This document shows positions 55,743 to 64,000 of a stretch of DNA of 64,000 nt, piece by piece. A program made the position numbers and the translations under genes. Where the stretch lies: positions 496,001 through 560,000 of the forward strand of contig RBKR01000027.1 of NCBI GenBank assembly GCA_004835665.1, written 5' to 3'. The notes beneath the pieces are model-generated. The model was not told where the DNA came from, made no database searches, and worked only from the letters and a program-made list of their open reading frames with translations. The stretch's first letter is position 1; every line of letters starts with the position of its first letter. Source of the DNA: Phoma sp. XZ068. Taxonomy: Eukaryota > Ascomycota > Dothideomycetes > Pleosporales > Didymellaceae.

Positions 55743-56782
55743 GCCGGCGGTGCCACGTATGCTTCATTCATTGACATTCATTGTTACATAGTAAGGCGAA
55801 GACGTGGACATTGCAGTTTGATCGTCGGAGGCGCATAGGGAGGGTGGATAGGGCATAAACGACGCGGGAACCCCGCAACTCGGCTAAGATAAAACGAAAG
55901 TGCGCTAGCAGGCGGCTCCTGTGTCTTATCTTCGTGATCTCCCTTCAAAGCTTCGCCGGCAAGCGCGCGGAACACTTCCATGCGATACCATAATTATCAG
56001 TGGTAAATTTGATCGTGCTACCCCTGTGCACGACAAAGGTATCACCAGCATGCATTGCCCTCCGTCGACCAGTTTCATCCTCCAGCGTCAGGGTACCTAT
56101 AGTCCGAGTAAACTTTTATCCTTTTTGGGCGTGAGATCCATACAAACCTTCAATGATAATACCGACTTCATCGTATTCATATCGAGGCGGTCTCGCCACT
56201 GGGCCTTTCTCGAGACGAAACCAAGAACCTGTAATTGGGCTTATATTGTTCTTACTTCCCACAAGATCGGCTTTAGATCATCAATTTGAAGTCATTTGGT
56301 AAGCAATATGGGTCCTGTCACTTACTGAAGTAGACGTTGGGACCAGCCTCAACCAAAGGTCTAATCTTGAATTTCTCTGAGCTGCTGTGATGTTCGAAAA
56401 CCATGTTTGAGCTAACTGTAGGCAAGGTGAGTACTGAATATTGGTTATTCGTTAGTTTGGTTATGTAGATTTTTGGGGCAATGCTAAAAGTGTGTGGTTC
56501 CGCTCGTGTGGTTGGGCGGGACCATTCCGTATTGCCCGATCTGGCGAAGAAGTGCGCTGTACTGAGTGTTCAGATCCCCGCACATGCTCAGTTGCTGCAC
56601 CATGTAATCAGATTCGAACTGCACAATTCCGAGCGATATAAACATAGCCAGTAATCACAGGTCTACCTATCTGAGAAATACGTTTCTCCTACTTGAATTT
56701 CCCTTTCTCCTAGCAAGAGCAGCAATCGCCAGGTCCATAGTTCACCAGCTTCTACACCGAACATTTGGCCTCATTCTGAGAT
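55743..56782. promoter_or_regulatory. divergent promoter region, Zn2Cys6 factor / amine oxidase
   Basis: 1.04 kb between opposed start codons. No long conserved frame was found; the frame at 55921-56289 is short and lacks a domain. Repeated CGG-type sites for Zn2Cys6 binding were not systematically scanned. Confidence 0.5.
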
Positions 56783-58312
56783 ATGGGCAGTCCTAGGTCA
56801 TGTTCTCGCGAAGGATACCTGTGGACACTAGCTGGATCAAAGGAAGGGCTCGAAACAAAAGCCGCGATTAGCAGTCCTTTGTCGTGTAGTAACCGCTACA
56901 ATGTCATCGTCATCGGCACTGGGTTTGCAGGTCTTGTCGCTGCAAGAGATATTTCGCAGCACTGCAGCGCAAGAGTTCTGCTCGTAGAGGCGCGAGATCG
57001 CATAGGAGGCCGGACATGGACGGCCAGAGTGGCAGATGAAGATATCGAGATGGGCGGCACTTGGGTGCACTGGAACCAGCCTCACGTGTATAGCGAGATA
57101 CACCGGTACGGTCTGCATTCCCAACTCAAAACGTCAGCAGGGACTCTGCTCCCTGAAAACCAATACTATAAAGCAGCGGGTACCACACTACAGGAAGTGT
57201 CACCTATTGAGGTCAGCGAGACCTGCGAAAAAGTTGCTGCCAGAATGTTTCAGGTCGATGGCTACGATAGTAGAACATTGATGCCGTATCCGCACGACCC
57301 ACTCCGCGAACCAGCGCTCTGGAAAAAGTACGACCACCTTAGCGTACGGCAGCGGCTTGACCAACTTAACGATATTTCACAAGCTGACAGGGACATCTTC
57401 GAAAGCCAAGTGAACTCATTCGGTAGCGCGCCGGGCTCGAAGACAGGATTTACAGAAGTGCTTCGTTGGTATGCGCTCGGTGGACACAGCATGGCTGGGA
57501 CATTTGAACTTGCGGGAATATTCAAGCTTGGAGGAGGTGGCATGACGAGCCTTGCGCTGGGCATCCTAAGTGATTACAAAGGTGACGTACTGTTGAACAC
57601 ACCTGTCAACAAGATTAGCCAGGACTCCGATGGAGTTCTACTCACAACAAAATCGGGGCAAAGGATCAAAGCAGACTTGGTCATCTCAACTATACCATTG
57701 TAAGTGTCGCAACCGTTTCCGTCTGGGCAGCTGACCAATATTGGCAGAAATTGCCTTGGCGATATCATATTCCACCCGCCCCTGAGTCCCCTACGTCAGG
57801 ATGCTATCCGCGAAGGGCATATCAACATGGGTGCAAAGATCCATTTCAAGCTTGCCAACGTACAACCGGGCTGGTTTGCTTCCTGTGACAACACAACCAC
57901 ATCACCATACTGTTTTGGCTTCTCTGATCATAACGGCACAAAGGCTAGTGGGCCGGATGGAACATGGTGTATTGGTTTTGGCTACGGCGGGCAGCTTACT
58001 GACAAGAGTGACTCTAAGCAGATCATCAATGAGTTCAAGCTGAACCTAAACCCAAATGCGGATGTGCAGCTTTACGCGACGCATGACTGGGCTAATGACC
58101 CGTATGCTAAAGGCACGTGGAGCTGCTGGGGTCCTGGGGCCATGTCGAAGTACCTTGCGGAGTTACAAAAAGCAGATGGAAGACTAATCTTTGCGAGCGC
58201 CGATTGGGCTGATGGCTGGAGAGGCTTCGTAGATGGGGCGCTCGAACAAGGAAAGCTTGCTGCCCGGGAGGTGATAGAGATTGTACGTAAGGCAGATCGT
58301 GCGAAGTTGTGA
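56783..58312 (+). CDS. flavin-containing amine oxidase (MAO-like)
   Basis: Two exons, 56783-57699 and 57748-58312, giving 493 residues. The 48-nt intron starts GTAAGT, has CTGAC and ends TGGCAG; joining restores STIPLNCLGDIIF. An N-terminal FAD dinucleotide motif GTGFAG lies at 45-50, then EARDRIGGRTWT. The substrate-domain region and the C-terminal FAD segment FASADWADGWRGFVDGALEQGKLAAREV are present. No SGGCY motif for covalent flavin was seen. The family oxidises primary amines to aldehydes with H2O2 release, often in nitrogen assimilation or metabolite modification. No signal peptide; the C-terminus ends KADRAKL, not a clear peroxisomal SKL. It sits opposite the Zn2Cys6 factor. Confidence 0.9.
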
Positions 58313-59104
58313 AACGTGGCAACCTCATTATACAATTAACTGACTACCTAACTGGCGTCATATCTAAGCGCATTCATGATCACTTGTGCGTATCAGTGCA
58401 TTCAGGGAGATGTCTGAGCATACTGTGATAGTGTCGGTCTAGCACAATAACATTCAACGTGTCGCTGATACCCCCCCCCCCCCCCCTACCTCCTTTCAGA
58501 TCTGGCACCATATTGCAGGTATTTACAAACTGTTACTAGTGCTGTCATAAAGACCCAGGATAGGAGAACAACTGGTCGGTGGCGTTGATCACAGCGTGAA
58601 ATATCGCAGCCTTCACCTCATAGCAGTAGCTATCTGAGCGGAATGTCCGCGGTGATGGTGACGCTCTGTTGGCTGAGCGTTTGTCTGTCCCGAGGTCTTG
58701 ACCATTGAGCGCACTTTCGCTCCTAATTGAGCCTAGCTCCCGGACCCTGCCTCCAGAGCTTATCCCGATCCATCTTCAAGAACAGCCTATACGAACTCCT
58801 TCAGTTCCAAGACGCCAACCATATCCAGCTGCGACCTCCGAGAAGGCTGCGGGAGTGCACATAGGTAACAATTCCTGGGACCATGCGGCACTTCAGACGG
58901 GTGATTTCGTCCTTCGCTCTCTATCTCTCCCCTGAGGTACATGTGGATCTGCGCCAGGATTTAGATCTTGGGTAGAAAACAACTTCCTCGGTGGATTTTG
59001 GTGCCTTGCGAGTCAGAAAGCCCCGACTACGATGCATGATCACGATAAAACAACGTCGCGATCCACGGGATGAAGATGTACTCGCGAAGATCACCCTGAC
59101 AAGA
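58313..59104. other. intergenic with poly-C tract
   Basis: A run of 16 C lies at 58471-58486. The frame feeding the dehydrogenase opens upstream of 59105 (Met at 58991 and 59036 are in frame), so part of 58991-59104 may be coding. No separate gene. Confidence 0.5.
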
Positions 59105-59994
59105 ATGCTTTCGGGAGTGGCTTTGATCACGGAGGCGGGATCTGGTAATTCTTTCGTTTCTTTGTATTATAAATCTTTGCAATGAAACCTGTTGCAAAGA
59201 AAGCAGACCACTGACACGGCGTTGCAGGCTTCGGCCAGAGCGCCGCATACTCGCTGGCCAAGCACGGCGTCCGACAGTTCGCCCTCGTCGACACCAACAA
59301 GGCCGGGTTGCAAGAGACGACGCAGACGCTGGCATCGCTGTACAAGGTAACAGATGTGCTGAGTGTGTCCACCGAATGCAACACCGAGGAGACCGTTGAA
59401 ACTGCTGTTCAGAAAGCCGCGTCACGCTTCGGGCGCATCGACTTCGCGATCAACAATGTCGGCTTCGGCGGGCCGATGGGTGGCAGCCCTGACACGGCGC
59501 CTGCAGCGTTTGAGACCCATTTTAAAGAGCACGTAACAGGTGTCTGGCTCTGGCATCGGGCCGAGCTACGACAGATGCTGCGGCAGGGGCCGCGTGGTGT
59601 CCGGTATGGCCGTGGCAGCATCGTACATGTCTGCTCTGTACATGCCTTCGCTGCCTCGCCACCCCAAGTCGCTGCCAGCGCATATGTAGCGGGTCGGCAC
59701 GCTGTGCTCGGTTTGACACGCTCCGAGGGCGTGCTGTATGCGCCACAGCAGATCCGCATCAATGCACTCTGCCCTGGATACATTGCATCTCCTCTTATCG
59801 AATCTTCTGAGCAGACCAAGGCTTTCATCGGTAACCTTGTACGTGAACGTGTGCCTGCAGACCGATTGGGACAACCTGAAGAGGTTGCTGATGCGGTTTT
59901 ATTTTTGGCCGGGCCCATGAGTAGCTACATGTTTGGTCAGTCACTTGTGCTGGATGGGTATGCAATTAATCAAGATCTACATGAGAAGCGCTAA
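59105..59994 (+). CDS. short-chain dehydrogenase/reductase with altered key residues
   Basis: Two exons, 59105-59144 and 59228-59994, giving 268 residues with the shortest start. The 83-nt intron (GTAATT to TTGCAG) joins at GGA TCT G|GC. The Rossmann loop reads TEAGSGFG at residues 9-16 where the family has TGxxxGxG, so the first Gly is replaced by Glu. NNVGFGG follows as the NAG-like motif. The Tyr of the active site is Tyr166 in AYVAGRHAVLGLTR; the usual Lys at Y+4 is Arg170. The C-terminus has RINALCPGYIASPL and LFLAGPMSSYMFGQ, typical of classical SDRs. Reductase activity is therefore doubtful or altered. Upstream in-frame Mets make the N-terminus uncertain. Confidence 0.82.
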
Positions 59995-60515
59995 TTAGCA
60001 ATAGGGGCTACCTGGCCCAGTGAGTATTCATGATACGGCAGTGTTATAATACACTGGATGGGATGAGAGAGTAATCCCAGTTCACAAAAATGCGAGATAT
60101 AGCGCAAATACATTTCGATGTCTTGTTCCAGGGATCATTCATGTAGCGAAGGTTACTTAACTTGTTATGTCCCAACACGCTTAGGTTTAGGGATGTCGCC
60201 TTCACTTGCACAGCCACCAGCACCATAAAACACATCTGTGCTGCAAGGTAGAACTCTTTCAAATGGCTTTCAAGGACGGAAGGAACAAGAGATTTCGCCG
60301 AGGTGAAATGAGGGTAGCCGCCCAGAAGGGCAGCCAGTAACTTCCCAATTAGAATTAAGCATTTGGAAAGACAGGAAAACAGTAAAATCTGATATTCAAG
60401 TTCAATATACATCTCTTTTGTAGCAGGACTCAACGTACGTAGGGTGCATAATACACGCTCTTCCTTAGATGCTTAGAATGTAGGTTATAGATCAGGACCG
60501 CGTCCACAACTGCTA
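59995..60515. other. intergenic
   Basis: 3' side of both the dehydrogenase gene and the minus-strand regulator gene. The frame at 60044-60433 is without a domain. No supported gene. Confidence 0.45.
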
Positions 60516-61211
60516 CTAAGACAAAGTGCCAACCCCTCCGTTATTCAGCAGCGAGCGCGCCTTGAGGCGGCCGATGCATGCGCGCACTAGATGGAGATGT
60601 TCCCGGACGAGGTTAAGGCAAGCTTGTGCAGAAGCAGCTGAGTCGCTGGCTGTGCCGTTGGTGCCTCCACTGGTCGAAGACGACATGGAAAGGGAGGGTC
60701 CAGATGTGACGAGGGCGGCTTCAAGGGAGCCTAGGACGGCAGAAAAACCTGTCAGGCGCAAAGTCATCAGCTCGTTGCTGAGCGCATCGGCTTCGTCAGC
60801 GGCGAGATCGTAGCTGCCGAGGGAAAACTTCCAGAGGTTGGTTGCTTGTTCGGCTACATGTTGGCTTTCGGTGGTGTTGCCGGTGCTGGCTGTAGTTGTA
60901 GCTGTAGTGATACTGTTGGCATCCGCGGATACCTCAGCGGAGTTCTCGCCGTCAAGGTTCCATAGTTGGCACAGCCAGTCGACCAGATGGGCGCACAGGA
61001 TGGTGACAGCGGTAAGCGGGAGTCGTTGCTGGCGGCACTGTTCGCAGCTCAGTACAGCGAGGCTGGGCCGCTCCGCTACAGACGTGACTTGAAGTGCGGT
61101 TTCGAGCGGCACTTGCGAAGATGTGGTGAGCTCTTCGACGCGCGCGAGCGTTCGTAGTGCAAGGAAGGCGCAACTGCAATCAGCTCGTTGCATATTTTTA
61201 TGATCCTCCAA
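60516..61211 (-). CDS. AflR-like regulator domain protein lacking a zinc cluster
   Basis: A 231-residue single frame. Residues about 14-80 resemble the C-terminal region of AflR-type secondary-metabolism regulators: CAFLALRTLARVEELTT, then LSCEQCRQQRLPLTAVTILCAHLVDWL. A linker rich in Thr, Ala and Asn follows. The second conserved part is LGSYDLAADEADALSNELMTLRLTGFSAVLGSLEAAL and CLNLVREHLHLVRACIGRL. The N-terminal Zn2Cys6 cluster of full-length regulators is absent, and I could not find it upstream. It may be a truncated gene, an accessory regulator like AflS-type partners, or have an unseen 5' exon. Function is inferred only by domain likeness. Confidence 0.6.
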   Translation of the reverse strand: MEDHKNMQRADCSCAFLALRTLARVEELTTSSQVPLETALQVTSVAERPSLAVLSCEQCRQQRLPLTAVTILCAHLVDWLCQLWNLDGENSAEVSADANSITTATTTASTGNTTESQHVAEQATNLWKFSLGSYDLAADEADALSNELMTLRLTGFSAVLGSLEAALVTSGPSLSMSSSTSGGTNGTASDSAASAQACLNLVREHLHLVRACIGRLKARSLLNNGGVGTLS

Positions 61212-62086
61212 TCTTCGCGAAGATGTTTACATTTTATGGCATGGCACGGGCAACGGGCCCCTTGCGAACCTAATGTACAACATCGAAGCCTCCGGCTAGT
61301 ACCCTGCCCCGGAACGGATCGTACTATGTACTACCGTCAAAACTCGATACATTCGCTGCACGCTAGCAGGGCACGGCAACAGCCCGGAAAGCGCGTATGT
61401 GACCTTAGATAAGCCTAATTAGACATTAACCAATTAGATCTCTTGATCTGGGACGCACCACTGTAATCTACAAATGCTTATATTCTGTACACAGCCTCTG
61501 ATTAGACAGATTGTCTCCACTCTTCTTGAGGGCTTGCTAGCGTTGGGCGAATGTATCGAGTTTTACGGTATAAGCGTCTCTCGCTGAACGTGTGTGCTTA
61601 GATTGGGGTCTGACCAATTAAACAAGCTGGGAATCTCAGTAGTACCCACGTTGCGGCGAAAGGCGCTAATGATCGTTTCGCAGGGGCCGGCGGTGGTGCT
61701 CTCATCGTCAGATTCTGCCGATACAGGTCGTCGATGGCTGGGAGCTGGGTTCGGCACTTAGGACACGTCGGTGTTTTAATGCTTGATACCCCTGGCAAAT
61801 TCTAATGTGCTCTTATCGCGGTAAGGCAGTTTTCAGCCATCCAGGTAGGGATAATTTGACGACAGAACCAGGAATGTCATGATTCGAATGCACCTAACCA
61901 TTAATCCCCCGATGGTTACAAATATTATCGGGTTTTTCAAGACACTATTTAGATCCGTATTTTTTTCGCGAGCAAAAACATTATAGGAAGGTCAACTATC
62001 TGCATCTCTCTATTACCCTTCCGTGTATACCTAGGTATTAAGGAACTAGTAGCCCAACGACACTCGTTATAGTAATCAGTTTAAAA
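61212..62086. other. intergenic
   Basis: No supported gene. A minus-strand peptide around 61598-61798 contains TCPKCRTQLP, but it has no further family signal and may be debris. A TACCTAGGTA motif lies at 62028-62037 just before the next gene. Confidence 0.45.
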
Positions 62087-63248
62087 ATGACCTCCTCTAA
62101 GTGTCCCGCAATCACCCCGGGCTCCACTATTCTCGTCACGGGCGCCAACGGCTTCGTCGGCGCTCACGTCGCGGACCAGCTTCTCCAGCAAGGCTACAAA
62201 GTGCGAGGCACAGTGCGAGATGCCATCAAGCATCAATGGCTCGCAGATCGTTTCTCGCAGACGTATGGCAAGGGAAAGTTCGAACTCGTCACCGTCAAAG
62301 ACATGAGAGAGCCTAGTGCATTTGACGACGCAGTTTCAGGTATTGTCCCCACCTCGACGGCAAAATGTTCCGATCCTAACGATATTTTACTGCCCAGGCG
62401 TCTCCGGCATTGCACACGTTGCCTCAGTGCGGAGCATGAACATTACGCCAGACGAGTTGCTCCGAACCACCGTGGCCGGGACATTGGGTTGCCTGCAGGC
62501 CGCCGCCAAGGAGTCAAGTGTGAAGCGATTCGTACTGACATCATCTTCCGCTGCGGTCCGCTCGCTGCAAGCGTACCGAGGAACAGACACAGTATCTGCG
62601 GATGAGTATGATGAGCCGACGCTGGCCTTGGCCAAGAACATTCCAGCTGCTCTTCCGCCGATGCAGAAATTCATGATCGCGTACTTTGCTTCCAAGGTGG
62701 CGGCCGAACAGGCTTTCTGGGGGTGGGTGAAAAACAACAAGCCACACTTCTCTGTGAACTCGGTGCTGCCCTGCACTATCTATGGGAGCCCACTAGATGT
62801 GGCTCACCAGGGCTTTCCATCCACCTCGAGGATCCCGCTCCAGATCTTGGACGGTGATATAGATTCTATCAAGCACGTGCAGCGTTGTATGTGATTCCTG
62901 TTCTCTGAAATTCGAATGAAGGCTAAAACGAGAGCAGTTTACTATGTCCACGTGCAGGACGTCGCTCGTCTTCATGTTGCCGGCTTGATCCATCCAGCTA
63001 CCAGTGAGAAACGAATTTTTGCTTTCGCCGCCCCTTATTCCATCAATGAGTTCTTTGACATCTTTGTAAAGGCCGTCCCGGGTTATAAGGCCCGAGAAAA
63101 GCTCGTAGGACTAGATCTTCCGCTGGCCGAGATTGGACCCCGAGCGAAGGCGGAAGCGCTGTTGAAGGATTTGGGCCGGCCGGGGTTCATGGGGCTAGAA
63201 GAGACGATTACTGACAGCGTACAGACGCGTATAAGTGCGGATGTGTAG
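62087..63248 (+). CDS. NAD(P)-dependent aldehyde/ketone reductase (Gre2-like extended SDR)
   Basis: Three exons, 62087-62339, 62398-62886 and 62938-63248, giving 350 residues. Introns of 58 and 51 nt have GTATTG and GTATGT donors and CCCAG and GCAG acceptors; joining restores VSGVSGIAHVAS and then RFYYVHVQDVARLHV. The nucleotide site is TGANGFVG at 18-25. The catalytic Tyr180 and Lys184 are in YFASKVAAEQAFW. TSSSAAVRS supplies the Ser-rich strand. The family includes yeast Gre2 and plant dihydroflavonol reductases, which reduce aldehydes or ketones with NADPH in the cytosol. The substrate is unknown. All catalytic residues seem intact, unlike the neighbouring short-chain dehydrogenase. Confidence 0.9.
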
Positions 63249-64000
63249 TTTGGTGTATCTTTCTGCTCTAGTCTCATCTTAAGTGCTATAATAACAAGGA
63301 GAGTGATGAAGTTTGCTCAATGTTCGTCCATGTTCATTGGTGCGTGCACTTGTGAAGTCCGCCGATAAGGTAGCTAAGTATTTGATGTAGATTTCGGTGC
63401 TTTACTATCCTAGGAATGTGTACCTGCTTTGAGTTGTCTAGATATAGATGCTATGATTACGGAAAGACTAGCAAGAATTGGACTTGTATATATGTAAAGA
63501 GTTGGTGCATTTTGATAACATTAAGACTTCCTCTTTGACGGCAATAATCAATATTCTTCAATTCTACGTTTGTCTATTGTCTCCACCAGCTTCCATCTCA
63601 ATGGATTTCCTCGTCAACCTAAACCAATTTTACAACGACACTCTTCCACAGGGAAGAGGTTACCCGTTTACTTCACTCAAAAAGAACCGCTGCCCTGATG
63701 GAGATGTGACATCACTTTGTTAAGACAAATCCCAAGATGATAGCTTTTCCAGAAACCATGCACAGCAACCCAGCAGCTTCATTGGCATCATTTAGGTATT
63801 GTATGTTAGCAGCAATAGGTACCCGCTTTTGGTAAAGACGATGAGAGTTCAAGTGGCTTCGCACAATAGTGAAACATAAAGATTTTGTTCGTACATTAAC
63901 AAAACACAGTGTATTTACCAGTTTCCCCATGAGAAAATCGGCCCATCATGAAGATTCCTCATTCGCCTCTTCCGTCAAACCTTCGCGCATCGATGTGCTG
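63249..64000. other. intergenic, right edge
   Basis: No supported gene. Short frames at 63478-63723 and 63712-63930 have no domain. The window ends here. Confidence 0.4.

Noticed and set aside
61598..61798. Possible zinc-binding peptide with CPKC near the AflR-like gene
   Set aside because: A single CPxC pair without partner cysteines and without splice link to the AflR-like gene.
1..64000. tRNA genes
   Set aside because: I looked for GTTCGA-type B-box strings but found no place with a matching A-box and cloverleaf; a dedicated tRNA scan would be decisive.

Overview
The window is a stretch of nuclear chromosome from a filamentous ascomycete, most likely a Dothideomycete. The evidence is short introns of about 45-110 nt with GTRNGT donors and CTAAC/CTGAC branch sites, fungal-only families (Zn2Cys6 factor, DUF7587-like protein, AflR-like regulator, heme haloperoxidase, GPI-anchored wall protein), and a decayed NB-ARC gene whose stops look partly RIP-like. 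I saw no rRNA, CRISPR array or intact transposon, and recognised no tRNA by eye. Exon boundaries were read by hand from splice signals and frame continuity, so starts and small terminal exons are the least certain parts.

The left two thirds (about 0.4-46.6 kb) is mostly housekeeping. Three uncharacterised minus-strand genes are followed by a Utp12-domain nucleolar protein, which diverges from a BDF1-type double bromodomain/ET protein. Next come RVB1 (AAA+ ATPase), the SDHAF4/Sdh8 assembly factor, a probably GPI-anchored type-B carboxylesterase, a secreted Cys-rich EF-hand protein, a DUF7587-like gene, mitoribosomal uL30m, an intracellular haloperoxidase-family protein, a secreted TolB-like beta-propeller and an uncharacterised 231-aa protein. 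A compact block follows: AP-3 sigma, frataxin, DPH3 and SEC6, with two short divergent promoters. After it the DNA becomes gene-poor and AT-rich (36-42 kb), holding a small GPI-anchored protein, then an SMP-30-type lactonase and a seven-helix membrane protein.

The right third (46.6-64 kb) is more accessory. It has a broken NLR (NB-ARC) relic, an F-box-like gene with a hidden 3' intron, and a tiny three-exon zinc-finger gene. Then comes a group of a Zn2Cys6 regulator diverging from a flavin amine oxidase, a short-chain dehydrogenase with altered key residues, an AflR-like regulator lacking a zinc finger, and a Gre2-like reductase. That group looks like a small metabolic island or the remnant of a biosynthetic cluster without a backbone enzyme.

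The points most worth a second look are the NLR relic, the odd dehydrogenase, the Cys-rich EF-hand protein, the Utp12-only nucleolar protein, the in-frame stop-free introns in three genes, and the candidate microgene downstream of BDF1.
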